NCBI GenBank assembly: GCA_016866785.1 | Contig: VGLH01000017.1 | Span: 1 to 40,586, forward strand | Direction of reading: 5' to 3' | DNA length: 40,586 nt | Source: Candidatus Poribacteria bacterium | Lineage (GTDB): Bacteria; Poribacteria; WGA-4E; GCA-2687025 | Shown: piece after piece, positions 16,269-24,967 of the stretch | Layout of the letters: every line of letters starts with the position of its first letter | Position numbering within the stretch: position 1 is the stretch's first letter | Translations under genes and position numbers: made by a program | Notes under the pieces: generated by a model | Databases searched by the model: none | Seen by the model: the letters and a program-made list of their open reading frames with translations, nothing else | What the model was told of the DNA's origin: nothing

Positions 16269-17804
16269 CTAGAACGACGTTCCCAGACGGATGTGAACCT
16301 TGCCTTCGAGCGGCGAGACCCCCGGAGCGAGCCCGTAGTCCAGCCGGACGATCCCGCCGCGCGACTCCAGGTTCGCCCCGATCCCGTAGCCGTACTTCAC
16401 TGAAGTGGCGGGCGATGCCCCGGCGATCTTCCCGACATCGAGGAAGGCGAACACGTGCGAGTCGGGACCCGTCAGGATGCGGTACTCCACGCCCGCGAGA
16501 ACGCGGCGCGTGCCTCGGTACTCCCGTTCTCGGTAGCCTCGCAGCGTCGACGCGCCGCCCATGAAGTACCACTCCGTCACGGGCAGGTCGTCCCCCCGAA
16601 CGTAACCGGCGCGGACGCTGGGAGCAAGCACGTGCCGCGACCACAGCCGCCGATGCGCCGTCGCCGCTACGTCGATGCGCGTCAGCGGGACATCGCCCGC
16701 CATCTGGTCGACGCGCACTCGAGCGTAGCTGCCTTGCGTCGGATTGGGTTGGTAGTCGCGCCGGTCGTAGGTCGATTCGGCGAGGACGCCCCATGCCGAG
16801 GAACCGTCCGCACGCGTCGCCTGAACGCCCGCGCCGACGCGCAGGTAGGGGCTCAACCGCCAATCGGCGCGGGCAAGACCGTTCCGACGACTCGAACCCT
16901 CATACGTCTCGGCGTTCCATTCGACCGAGAGCCCCAACGGCGCGCCGAACAACGCCGGTTCCCGATACAACGCATGGGTCGCCCGGTTTTCGCCGGACTC
17001 CCAGCGGAACCCGACCTGCCGACCGGTTCCCAGCAGGTTCGTCTCCGCCACCTCGATGATGCCGGTGAGCTGCGGCGTGTCCTCGTCGTCTCGGGGCGGC
17101 GCGTAGCCGAGAACGCCAGCGGCTCTGCCTGTGCGCGCCTCTTCGACGCGGGCGCGGAAGACGACCCGATCCGGGGCCGATCCGCGCTGCACCATCGACG
17201 GGTGGACGCTGTCGAAGTACCCGCTGTTGACCAGCAGGTGTCGCGAACCGTCAATCGCGCGCTGATCGTAGCGGTCGCCAGCGCGGATGGAGACCATGCG
17301 CTCGACCGTCGTACGGCGGGTCTTCCTCAAGCCCTCGAACTCGATCCGCTCCACCGTGACGACGGGTCCTGCCCGAACATGGACGAGGAGCCCGACGTCT
17401 CCCGTATTGCTGTCGAGCGAGACGACCTCGGGAACGATCTCCGCGAGCGGGTGTCCCGCTTCGGAGAAGCGCATCAGCAACCGCTCGACACCCCGGTTCC
17501 ACCGGTCGCTGGAGAACGGCGCGCCGACTCGGACTCCCAGCGTACGGCGCAACGTTGCGTCCGAAAAGCCCTCGATTCCGTCGATACGGAGCGATGCGAT
17601 CCGGGCTCGCGGTCCCTCGCGGATCGCGAACGTGACGCTGACCGTGTCCTGATCGACCAGCAGGCTCGGAGTGATCTCGGCGAACAAGCGTCCTGCGCGG
17701 CGGTAGGCATCGAGGAGCCTGGCGGCGCCTTCTGGGAGCGAGGCAGGATCGAACGCGGTACCCGGTTCCCATCCCAGGGCGGCTTGGAGGGCGGGTCGTG
17801 ACAA
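16269..17804 (-). CDS. Omp85/BamA-like outer membrane protein (start unresolved)
   Basis: An Omp85-superfamily protein with N-terminal POTRA domains (ARIASLRIDGIEGFSDATL and VTVERIEFEGLRKTRRTTVE, about 60-220) and a C-terminal 16-strand-type surface antigen barrel. The barrel carries the GGASTLRGYRERE motif and FAFLDVGKI. It would insert or secrete outer-membrane proteins or lipids. At about 511 residues it is shorter than BamA (about 800), so it is closer to TamA-like or other accessory members. The only usable start is a TTG at 17804, but the same frame continues upstream to 17916 and encodes a good signal peptide (WIAIALTLAVSASAQ, then HVELVLS). There is no ATG, GTG or TTG in that stretch, only an upstream TGA near 17991. 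The true start may be non-standard, or a base is missing. The GcvH-like gene ends at 17917. Confidence 0.82.
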   Translation of the reverse strand: MSRPALQAALGWEPGTAFDPASLPEGAARLLDAYRRAGRLFAEITPSLLVDQDTVSVTFAIREGPRARIASLRIDGIEGFSDATLRRTLGVRVGAPFSSDRWNRGVERLLMRFSEAGHPLAEIVPEVVSLDSNTGDVGLLVHVRAGPVVTVERIEFEGLRKTRRTTVERMVSIRAGDRYDQRAIDGSRHLLVNSGYFDSVHPSMVQRGSAPDRVVFRARVEEARTGRAAGVLGYAPPRDDEDTPQLTGIIEVAETNLLGTGRQVGFRWESGENRATHALYREPALFGAPLGLSVEWNAETYEGSSRRNGLARADWRLSPYLRVGAGVQATRADGSSAWGVLAESTYDRRDYQPNPTQGSYARVRVDQMAGDVPLTRIDVAATAHRRLWSRHVLAPSVRAGYVRGDDLPVTEWYFMGGASTLRGYREREYRGTRRVLAGVEYRILTGPDSHVFAFLDVGKIAGASPATSVKYGYGIGANLESRGGIVRLDYGLAPGVSPLEGKVHIRLGTSF

Positions 17805-17916
17805 GGCGCTGGAACCTATGAACCGGGTGTCCGACAGGACCAGCTCGACGTGCTGGGCTGACGCCGAGACAGCGAGTGTCAGCGCGATGGCGATCCAGGC
17901 GTAGTTTGGCGTGCGG

Positions 17917-18336
17917 CTAGAACTCGTCCTCGCCGAAGTCGTCCCCTTCGTCGTCGTCCTCGTCCTCGTAGAACTCGTACTCTTCCGGTGTCATCAGGGC
18001 GTCCAGCTCGTCGACGAACTCCATGCGGATGCGGATCAGCCAACCGTCGCCCTCCGGCGAGTTGTTGAGCAGGCTGACGTCGCCGTCCAGGTCCTCATTG
18101 ATCTCGACGACCTCACCGGTCACCGGCGCGTGGTAGGTGACGGTCACGCCCTCGCGCGTTTCGATCACGCCAATCGGCTCGTCCTGCTCGTACTCGGCTC
18201 CGACTTCGGGAAGCTCCACAAAGACTACGCGCCCATTCTCCAGTACCAGGCGCTCCGAGACACCGACGGTCGCCAACTCCTCGTCGTCCGTCTCGACCAG
18301 GATCCACTCGTGAGTCTTCGTGTACCGAGTTTCCAA
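17917..18336 (-). CDS. GcvH-like protein without the lipoyl lysine
   Basis: A 139-residue glycine-cleavage H-protein homologue. The TTG start at 18336 is chosen for AGGAG 7 bases upstream; the usual YTKTHEW begins at residue 5. Fold landmarks are present: ATVGVSE, VVFVELPEVGAEYE, then APVTGEVVEINEDL and GDGWLIRIRM. The lipoylation loop normally reads ESVKA, but here residues 59-63 are ETREG with no lysine at or near the site. The only lysine in the protein is in YTKTHEW. It therefore cannot carry lipoate in the normal way. The tail (about 120-139) is almost all Asp and Glu. No gcvT or gcvP lies nearby. A structural, regulatory or moonlighting role is possible. The fold assignment is firm; the function is open. 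Confidence 0.85.
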   Translation of the reverse strand: METRYTKTHEWILVETDDEELATVGVSERLVLENGRVVFVELPEVGAEYEQDEPIGVIETREGVTVTYHAPVTGEVVEINEDLDGDVSLLNNSPEGDGWLIRIRMEFVDELDALMTPEEYEFYEDEDDDEGDDFGEDEF

Positions 18337-18484
18337 ACTGAGTCTCCTGACGGTCACGTTTCCGTATGGCGCCAGCAACGATGGATGCCGGCGGCATGGG
18401 CTGTTCCGGCGAAGCCCGCTAGTTCTAATAGCACAGGGTCAGACGCTTTTCTATGCGATTTGCGGGATTTCTCTGGTACCCGCC

Positions 18485-19543
18485 TCACTGGGCGCGGCGT
18501 ATCCCGAACGACCAGGTCCATCGCGACGACTCGCGCTCGACCAGGTAGCCGTCCGAGGCGATTGGCAGGAATCCCGGCGAAGCTCCGAGCGACAGCGACC
18601 ATTCACCGAGTAGAATCGAGCCTCCGAACGTCGGGCCCTGCGCGACCCACAGGTGTTCATGCGGCGTCGTCGTTCCAGTCGTCAGGTCCGTCCGGGTCGT
18701 GATCCGGGGCTCGACGCGGCGTTCGTATCCGGCGTTGAGCCGAACTCGATCGCCGATGCCGACCGACCCACCGCCGCTCACCTGCGCCCCGTCCTTCGAT
18801 GGAAAGCGCGCGTCTCCGACCAGATCGACGGAGACTCGATCCGTCAACTGCCGCGTGTGACCGAGCCCAACGGCTACCTGCCGCCAGAGCCGCGTCGGTG
18901 ATGCGGCCTCCAGAGCGCCCACGCCATTGCTCAGATTGCGCGCAAGCAGCCCAACGCGCCAGCCTGTAGCGATAGACCATGCGCCGCCCGCGTCGAATGC
19001 CCAACCATGGACATAGGCGGGATCGCCGCCTGCGCCCGTCTGCTTCGAGCGGAGCCATTTCGCCGTGCCGCCAACCGACACCGAGTCGCTCAGACGGCGT
19101 CCCAGGCTGCCGGCGACCAGCCAGTCCGCCCGTGGGAAGGCATGGATCGACGTTCCGTCGTGATCGACGCGCGTGAAATCGCCTTCTTGCCGCATGCCGA
19201 CGCTCAACGCGAAGGGAGTCTGGTCGCCCAGGCTCCCGATGTGATCGATCTGCTGATAGGTGTAGCCGGGCTGGTAGAGCTCGCCGCTCGTCGTTTGCCC
19301 GCCTTCGGGTGTTCCCGCGAGGAGCAACACGCGAGTGTCCGGTACTCGGAGCGCGTTGATCTGGGTTCCATGCACCGTCATAGGAAACGCCGGATTCAGC
19401 GCAAGGGCGATCGTGTTCCCTGAAGCCCGCGCGTCCGCCTTTGGGCTGTCGGACAAGTACGGCAGCGCGGGCGCGCCATGCGCCGCCAGAACGCCGGCAA
19501 GGGTCCAAACCAAAGCAAAGGCAACCGAACGATGGTTACGCAA
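18485..19543 (-). CDS. Predicted outer-membrane beta-barrel protein
   Basis: About 352 residues. The start is taken as the TTG at 19543, which overlaps the 3' end of acpS; other TTG codons nearby are possible. The N-terminus has a hydrophobic export signal (VAFALVWTLAGVLAAHGAPA). The rest is rich in alternating beta-strand patterns with Gly/Arg turns, such as VSVGGTAKWLRSKQTG, WRVGLLARNLSNGVG and DRVRLNAGYERRVEPR, and ends with WSFGIRRAQ. NPAFPMTVHGTQ near the start recalls the PorV/UPF0164-type barrels. It follows acpS in one transcription unit. Substrate or pore role is unknown. Confidence 0.65.
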   Translation of the reverse strand: MRNHRSVAFALVWTLAGVLAAHGAPALPYLSDSPKADARASGNTIALALNPAFPMTVHGTQINALRVPDTRVLLLAGTPEGGQTTSGELYQPGYTYQQIDHIGSLGDQTPFALSVGMRQEGDFTRVDHDGTSIHAFPRADWLVAGSLGRRLSDSVSVGGTAKWLRSKQTGAGGDPAYVHGWAFDAGGAWSIATGWRVGLLARNLSNGVGALEAASPTRLWRQVAVGLGHTRQLTDRVSVDLVGDARFPSKDGAQVSGGGSVGIGDRVRLNAGYERRVEPRITTRTDLTTGTTTPHEHLWVAQGPTFGGSILLGEWSLSLGASPGFLPIASDGYLVERESSRWTWSFGIRRAQ

Positions 19544-19922
19544 GGAGGAGGAGTACTTCGGCAATGGCGTGGTGCTCCGTGTGCGAAAGGCTGACGCGGA
19601 CATCGACGCCGCCCATTTCCTGGAAACGCGCCAACGCTCTGCCCCAGAACCGGATGGTCGGCTTGCCGCTTTTTCCTCGAACGACCTCGATCTCTTTCCA
19701 GTCGACGCCGCGCCAGCCGGTTCCCAACGCCTTCATCGCGGCTTCCTTGGCGGCGAACCGGGCGGCGAAGCTCTGATAGGGTCGGCTCCGAGAGCGGCAG
19801 TAAGCCTGCTCGTCGGGGGTGTAGACGCGCCGCTCGAACCGACCGCCCCAGCGTTCGACCGCCTCGCGGATGCGATGGACTTCGACGATGTCGACGCCGA
19901 CTTCGATGTCGCCGATGGTCAC
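19536..19922 (-). CDS. acpS: Holo-[acyl-carrier-protein] synthase
   Basis: A 128-residue AcpS-type phosphopantetheinyl transferase. It moves 4'-phosphopantetheine from CoA to the serine of acyl carrier protein, priming fatty acid synthesis in the cytosol. The Mg2+/CoA motifs are GVDIVEV with Asp11 and FAAKEAAMKALG with Glu60. The usual HTEHHAIAEVLL end is seen. Length is normal for the family (about 120-130). GTG at 19922 begins 4 bases after the folP stop, so translation is coupled. Its last codons overlap the start of the barrel gene. Confidence 0.95.
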   Translation of the reverse strand: MTIGDIEVGVDIVEVHRIREAVERWGGRFERRVYTPDEQAYCRSRSRPYQSFAARFAAKEAAMKALGTGWRGVDWKEIEVVRGKSGKPTIRFWGRALARFQEMGGVDVRVSLSHTEHHAIAEVLLLLA

Positions 19923-19926
19923 TCGG

Positions 19927-20799
19927 TCACCTCAACCCGTGGCAGATGGCGTCCGAAACGCGCACGACGCGCGCGATCTCGCGGACATCATGGACGCGCA
20001 CGGCATTGGCTCCGTGAGCGATGGCGACCGCGACGCTAGCGGCAGTTCCCATGAGGCGGTCGTGAACCGGCGCGTCGAGAATCGTCCCGATGAACCGCTT
20101 GCGCGAGGTTCCCATCAGCACAGGATAGCCGATGGCGCCGAACTCGCTCAATCGCCGCAGCAGAACCAGATTGTGCTCGACCGTTTTGCCAAAGCCGATG
20201 CCCGGATCGACCAGGATCGACTCGCGGGCGATCCCCGCATCGACGGCGGAAGCGGCTCGCCCTGTCAGGAACGCCCCGACCTCCGCGACGACGTCGCCGT
20301 AGACGGGCTCTGCCTGCATCGTCTTGGGCGTTCCCTGCATGTGCATGACGCAAACGGCGGCGTCGAAATCCGCGATGACAGCCGCCATGCCCGGATCGCG
20401 CAAGCCAGTGATGTCGTTGACGAGATGCGCTCCACGTCGCAGGCATTCCCGCGCGACTTCCATCTTGGCGGTATCCACCGACAGCACCACGCGCGGGTCG
20501 TTCGCGAACGCTTCGATGACCGGCAGGACGCGGCGGAGCTCCTCATCGGCTGGAACCGGTTCCGCTCCGGGTCGGCTCGACTCGCCCCCCACGTCGAGGA
20601 TGTCCGCCCCGTCGCGGATGAGCCCTTCGGCGCGTTCCAGCGCCGCGTCGAGCGCGAAGGCATCGCCGCCGTCGGAGAACGAGTCGGGAGTCACATTGAG
20701 GATGCCCATGACGAGCGTGCGGCGGGCGTAGTCGAGCTCGCGGTCGCGGCATCTCAGCACCGTTCGCCGCGCCGCTGTCGGGAGTGTCAGGTTCTGCAT
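19927..20799 (-). CDS. folP: Dihydropteroate synthase
   Basis: A 290-residue FolP: it joins 4-aminobenzoate to 6-hydroxymethyl-dihydropterin pyrophosphate in folate synthesis. The signature MGILNVTPDSFSDGG is at 31-45, DVGGESSRPGAE at 69-80, then LVNDITGLRD, VDPGIGFGKTVEHN, and GTSRKRFIG, which places the phosphate-binding Ser-Arg pair. The ATG at 20799 is picked because the family motif then falls at the usual distance from the N-terminus. It begins 17 bases after ftsH and couples to acpS. The ftsH-folP arrangement is common in bacteria. Confidence 0.95.
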   Translation of the reverse strand: MQNLTLPTAARRTVLRCRDRELDYARRTLVMGILNVTPDSFSDGGDAFALDAALERAEGLIRDGADILDVGGESSRPGAEPVPADEELRRVLPVIEAFANDPRVVLSVDTAKMEVARECLRRGAHLVNDITGLRDPGMAAVIADFDAAVCVMHMQGTPKTMQAEPVYGDVVAEVGAFLTGRAASAVDAGIARESILVDPGIGFGKTVEHNLVLLRRLSEFGAIGYPVLMGTSRKRFIGTILDAPVHDRLMGTAASVAVAIAHGANAVRVHDVREIARVVRVSDAICHGLR

Positions 20800-20816
20800 G
20801 CAGTGGGTGAAGCCGG

Positions 20817-22790
20817 TTAGGACGCCGGCTGCAGAGAGGCTTGGCGCGGACCCAGGAGCGCTTCCAGCTCGGGTCCGTCCAGCGACTCGCGGGCGAGGAG
20901 CATCTCGGCGAGCTCGTGCAGCTTGTCGGAGTGGTGGCGCAGGATGTCGGTCGCCGTCGCCCAGCACTTGTCGATGATCTCGCGCACCTCGTCGTCGATG
21001 ACGATGGCGGTCTGCTCCGAGTAGTCGCGGTGTGTCGCGAGCTCCCTACCGAGGAAGATCTGCTCTTCGCGTTTGCCGAAGGTGAGGGGCCCCAGCTTCT
21101 CGCTCATGCCCCACTCGCAGACCATGCGGCGAGCCGTGTTCGTCGCCGTCTCGAAGTCGTTCTTGGCGCCGGTGGTCGCTTCGTTGAACACGAGCTCCTC
21201 GGCGACGCGTCCGGCGAGGCGGGTTGCGATGTCCGCCAGCAGGTAGCTCTTCGTGTAGTTGTGCCGCTCGGCGATGGGGAGCTTGACGGTGATTCCCAGC
21301 GCGCGCCCGCGCGGGATGATGCTCACCTTGTAGTTGGGATCGCCTTCGGGCAGGTAGTGGGCGACGACGGCATGTCCCGCCTCGTGATAGGCGGTGACGC
21401 GCCGCTCCTCCTCGCTGATGACGAGGCTCCGGCGTTCGGGCCCCATCATGACGCGGTCCTTCGCCTCTTCGAGCGTCGCCATCGTGATCTTGTCGAGGTT
21501 CTGCTTCGCGGCGAGCAGAGCCGCCTCGTTGACGACGTTCTCCAAGTCCGCGCCGGAGAAGAATGGCGTCCCCTTCGACAGGCGCGCCAGATCGACGTCA
21601 TCGGCGAGGGGCTTGTTCTTGGCGTGAACGCGCAGGATCGCCTCGCGTCCCGCGATGTCCGGCAGATCGACGATCACCTGTCGGTCGAACCGTCCGGCGC
21701 GCAGCAACGCGGGGTCGAGGACGTCGGGACGATTCGTCGCGGCGATGAGGATAACGCCGCCGGACGAGTCGAACCCGTCCATCTCGACGAGGAGCTGATT
21801 GAGCGTCTGCTCGCGCTCATCGTGTCCGCCGCCGATGCCCGCGCCGCGATGCCGTCCGACGGCGTCGAGCTCGTCGATGAAGATGATGCACGGCGCGTTC
21901 TTCTTGCCCTGCTCGAACAGGTCGCGCACTCGCGCCGCCCCGACGCCGACGAACATCTCGACGAAGTCGGACCCGCTGATGCTGAAGAACGGCACACCGG
22001 CTTCGCCCGCGACGGCACGCGCCAGAAGCGTCTTGCCGGTTCCGGGGGGTCCGACGAGCAGCACGCCTTTCGGGATACGTCCGCCCAGGCGCTGGAACTT
22101 CTTGGGTTCCCGAAGGAACTCGATGATCTCCTCGAGGGATTCCTTCGCTTCCTCGCAGCCGGCGACATCGGCGAAGGTGCGTTTCGGCTGCCCCTCGGAG
22201 TAGATACGCGCGCGGCTCTTGCCGAACGAGAGAGCGCGGTTTCCGGTTCCCTGCATCTGCCGAGACATGAAGACGATGAGACCGATGAAGAAGAGCAGAG
22301 GCAGGACGCTCGTCGCGACGATGCTCAGCCACTGGAACTTGGGCGCGGCTTCGTACTCGAAGGGAATGCCGACCGACTGGAGCTTTTCCTCGAGCGGGTA
22401 CTGCGAGCTAGGGAGCTTGTTGATGCGGGCGATCTGCCGGTTCGCATACTCGACGCGGATCGCCTCGGGTCCGATGACCACTTTCTCGATGGTGCCCCGG
22501 TTCCGCTCGATCTCGGTCAGGAGCTGGCTGTACGTGATCGAGCTCTCGCTCGAGTTGTTCCCTGCGCCGTTGGTCCAATGCCAATACGACGCGAACACCA
22601 GCACGAGCAGAACGATGATCCAAACGGTGAGACTTCGGGGATTCTTGCCCACGGGACTCTTGCGACCTATTCCTGTGTGGGATCGTCGCACCATCGACGA
22701 CAGCGGCGCGACGGCGACAGCGACCTCCCGCTGTGCCGTGCGGTAGCGAGGGCTCCCATGCCTGCCCGGGAATCGAGCGGGCAACGGCAT
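20817..22790 (-). CDS. ftsH: ATP-dependent zinc metalloprotease FtsH
   Basis: Membrane-anchored AAA+ protease that degrades misfolded or regulatory proteins. From the ATG at 22790, TM segments are at about 55-69 and 154-175 with a periplasmic domain between. Walker A GPPGTGKT is at 247-254, Walker B IIFIDELD at 302-309, GRFDRQ (arginine fingers) at 366-371, and the zinc motif HEAGH at 469-473. Length (657) is normal. The start is uncertain. ATG at 22790 has AGGAG only one base upstream, the in-frame TTG at 22784 has it 7 bases upstream, and ATG at 22694 would drop an Arg-rich leader with no family match. It leads the ftsH-folP-acpS unit. Confidence 0.97.
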   Translation of the reverse strand: MPLPARFPGRHGSPRYRTAQREVAVAVAPLSSMVRRSHTGIGRKSPVGKNPRSLTVWIIVLLVLVFASYWHWTNGAGNNSSESSITYSQLLTEIERNRGTIEKVVIGPEAIRVEYANRQIARINKLPSSQYPLEEKLQSVGIPFEYEAAPKFQWLSIVATSVLPLLFFIGLIVFMSRQMQGTGNRALSFGKSRARIYSEGQPKRTFADVAGCEEAKESLEEIIEFLREPKKFQRLGGRIPKGVLLVGPPGTGKTLLARAVAGEAGVPFFSISGSDFVEMFVGVGAARVRDLFEQGKKNAPCIIFIDELDAVGRHRGAGIGGGHDEREQTLNQLLVEMDGFDSSGGVILIAATNRPDVLDPALLRAGRFDRQVIVDLPDIAGREAILRVHAKNKPLADDVDLARLSKGTPFFSGADLENVVNEAALLAAKQNLDKITMATLEEAKDRVMMGPERRSLVISEEERRVTAYHEAGHAVVAHYLPEGDPNYKVSIIPRGRALGITVKLPIAERHNYTKSYLLADIATRLAGRVAEELVFNEATTGAKNDFETATNTARRMVCEWGMSEKLGPLTFGKREEQIFLGRELATHRDYSEQTAIVIDDEVREIIDKCWATATDILRHHSDKLHELAEMLLARESLDGPELEALLGPRQASLQPAS

Positions 22791-22805
22791 ACTCCTCGCA
22801 TGTGC

Positions 22806-22835
22806 AGTATATCAAACCGGCGCGAACGTTGACAA
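22806..22835 (-). promoter_or_regulatory. Strong sigma70-type promoter for ftsH
   Basis: Read on the - strand, TTGTCA (22830-22835) and TATACT (22806-22811) are each 5/6 matches to consensus, 18 bases apart. It points at ftsH and would start transcription near 22799, leaving a very short leader if translation starts at 22790 or 22784. The A+T rise here stands out in the GC-rich surroundings. Confidence 0.6.
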
Positions 22836-23088
22836 CCAAAAGCCCGCGCGTTCAGCCACCGTGCCGCTTGCCTGTTGGCGCTCCCCATCGATGCCGCTGG
22901 CACGACTCTACGGCGAGACCGTGTGAGACGCAGTCCACACCCAAAGACACGGCTTCTATCCTCCCCTGTTCGTCCGGCTGGATCGCCGTCGTCGATGTCT
23001 CGGAGATCGACTTCACGCACGAAGCCGTCTTGAGGCGGATCGCGTCTCCGATACACAATGGCGCGGGCCCATCGAAAGGACTCGACCC

Positions 23089-23955
23089 ATGAAGATCGCG
23101 ATGCACCAGATCACGAGTATCCGTGCCTCCTTTGAAGAGGACATGCGCGCCTACGCGGAAGCGGGCTGGACCGCCTTCGAGATGCATCTCCACAAGGCGA
23201 GCCAGCACATCGAGAAGCACGGAATGGAGCACTTCGTCCGGTTGGTCAAGGACTCGGGGCTGAGCCCCATCGCGGCGACCGGGCACGTCGTCGTCGCGTT
23301 TGGAACCGACGAGGAGCTCGCCGCCAACGAGGCGCAGTTGTCGCAGGCGTTGGACATCATGGCGGCTGTCTCTTGCCCTGCCATCGTCTTTGGCGGAGAC
23401 GCGCCCAAGAGCGTCGCCCCCGCGCCCAACCAGAGCGAAGCCGGCCTCTCGGAGCGCGACCATGCTTACCGAGCTCAGTTGGCGCGGTTCGCCAACCGGG
23501 TCGGCAAGCTGGCAGACCTCGCCAAGACGAAGGGCGTCACCATGGCGCTCGAAGTCAACTGGTGCGGCATGTGCCGATCCATCAGCACGGCAGCGGAAGC
23601 TGTTGAACTGGCGAACCGGCAGAATGTCGGCCTGCTGTTCGACACGGCGCACTTCGCCTGCACGCCGTCGCGTCTATCCGACCTGGATCGGCTGTCGGGA
23701 CGCATCGTCGCGGGCCATCTGAACGACATGCGCGACTGCCCGCCGGAAGTGCGCAACGTCAACAACGACCGCGTCATCCCCGGCGACGGGGTACTGCCGC
23801 TGCGCGAATGGCTCGACAAGGTCGGCGAGTGCGGCTTCGACGGCTGGCACTCCGTCGAGCTCTTCTCGGAAGACCTCTGGGGCGAGGACGTCCTCACCAT
23901 CGCTCGCAAGGTCAAAGAGGGCTGCCAGCGCGTCTGGCCCGAGGCCCAGTTCTAG
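23089..23955 (+). CDS. Sugar phosphate isomerase/epimerase (TIM barrel)
   Basis: A 288-residue xylose-isomerase-like TIM barrel (AP endonuclease 2 superfamily). The metal-ligand pattern is intact: MALEVNWCG (Glu), LLFDTAHF (Asp and His), IVAGHLNDM (His) and HSVELFSEDLWG (Glu). Such enzymes usually isomerise or epimerise sugars, keto-sugars or inositol derivatives with a divalent metal. The specific substrate cannot be told. The 249 bases before the gene hold no recognised feature. Its stop shares CTAG with the converging dioxygenase gene. Confidence 0.85.
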   Translation: MKIAMHQITSIRASFEEDMRAYAEAGWTAFEMHLHKASQHIEKHGMEHFVRLVKDSGLSPIAATGHVVVAFGTDEELAANEAQLSQALDIMAAVSCPAIVFGGDAPKSVAPAPNQSEAGLSERDHAYRAQLARFANRVGKLADLAKTKGVTMALEVNWCGMCRSISTAAEAVELANRQNVGLLFDTAHFACTPSRLSDLDRLSGRIVAGHLNDMRDCPPEVRNVNNDRVIPGDGVLPLREWLDKVGECGFDGWHSVELFSEDLWGEDVLTIARKVKEGCQRVWPEAQF

Positions 23956-24737
23956 GCTCCGGCGCGATGGATGACCGGACAGCGCGACTCGTCGTCGATG
24001 AACGACGTGAGCCCCGCGCGCTTGCCATCGACGGGAGCGGAACGCTCCGTGCGCATGTGGATCGCGAAGCTGCGACGCATCACGCCGGAGCGATTCTGCC
24101 CGCTGGCGTGCATCGTCAGACAGTCATGGAAGCTGACGCCTCCCGGTGAGAGGATCGCCGATTCCTCCTCCCACTCGGCTCCATCCGGGGCGATGACTTT
24201 CCGTTGCGCGTCGTGATCCTGCCCGAAGAAGTCGCTGCCCTCGACGAATCCCCACTTGTGGGAACCACGGACGAACCGCATGGGGCCCGCATCGGCGGTC
24301 GCGTCGCTGACGGCGACCCACGCCGTGAAGAGCTCGCTACCCTCTTCCCACGAGCGCCAGTAGTAGCGGTCTTGGTGCCAGCCGATGTTCGTCTGGATGT
24401 CCGCGCCGGGCGGCGACGGGGGCTTGCCCAGAAGCTGAACCCACCAGACCTGCACGCGCTGGGCCCCGGTCACTTCGGCGGCGAGCCGACCCAACGCCGG
24501 ATGGCTCACCAGTTCCCAGATGGCACGGTTGGCGATTTGCGGCATTTCGATCTTGCAGAGCTTGTCGGGGTCGTCGCCGGGATTCCAGTAGGACGGCTGG
24601 GGCGGGGTTCCCGTGTCGTACTCGCCGCGTCGAAGGGCGTCCATGCCCTCCGACGCTGCGCGAACCACGTCCGCCGGGATGACCGGCTCCGGGTGGATGA
24701 CGTATCCGTCGCGCTGATAGTCGTCGCGCAGGCTCAT
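23952..24737 (-). CDS. Phytanoyl-CoA dioxygenase family protein
   Basis: A 261-residue Fe(II)/2-oxoglutarate oxygenase of the PhyH type. The iron triad is His121-x-Asp123 (GWHQDRYYW) and His210 (CLTMHASGQNRS). Arg221/Arg222 (VMRRSFAIHM) fit the 2-oxoglutarate salt bridge. Reaction: oxygen-dependent hydroxylation of a small molecule with decarboxylation of 2-oxoglutarate. Many lineages in this gene-content class carry dozens of such proteins with unknown substrates. AAGGAG precedes the ATG by 6 bases. Convergent with the isomerase at 23089. Confidence 0.92.
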   Translation of the reverse strand: MSLRDDYQRDGYVIHPEPVIPADVVRAASEGMDALRRGEYDTGTPPQPSYWNPGDDPDKLCKIEMPQIANRAIWELVSHPALGRLAAEVTGAQRVQVWWVQLLGKPPSPPGADIQTNIGWHQDRYYWRSWEEGSELFTAWVAVSDATADAGPMRFVRGSHKWGFVEGSDFFGQDHDAQRKVIAPDGAEWEEESAILSPGGVSFHDCLTMHASGQNRSGVMRRSFAIHMRTERSAPVDGKRAGLTSFIDDESRCPVIHRAGA

Positions 24738-24853
24738 CGAACACTCCTTGCGTCACGCCGTTCACCGTCGGGGGTTCCCATGGTACCACGCGGATGAGGA
24801 ACTCGTGAAGCCGCCAGTCCGCGATTCGACAGCATTCCATCGGAACCCGCTCG

Positions 24854-24883
24854 TTGACCGCTCGTTCGCGCCGGTGCTAACAT
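24854..24883 (+). promoter_or_regulatory. Possible sigma70-type promoter for nadB
   Basis: TTGACC (24854-24859) and TAACAT (24878-24883), 18 bases apart, match consensus 5/6 and 4/6. The distance to the nadB start is 84 bases. No NAD-regulator operator was recognised. Confidence 0.45.
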
Positions 24884-24967
24884 GACTTCGACGCGAACGC
24901 CGCTCGCGCCGCCTGAGCTTCGTGCAAGCCGATCCGCGTTGCCCTCAGCCTGCGAGTCAGCGAAACG

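Noticed and set aside
17917-18336. Calling the GcvH-like gene a working glycine-cleavage H protein
   Set aside because: The lipoyl lysine and its ESVKA loop are missing, so only the fold can be claimed.
20841-22832. Long open frame (663 codons) antisense to ftsH
   Set aside because: It lies wholly opposite a clearly conserved ftsH; GC-rich codon bias keeps the opposite frame open. It shows no domain.
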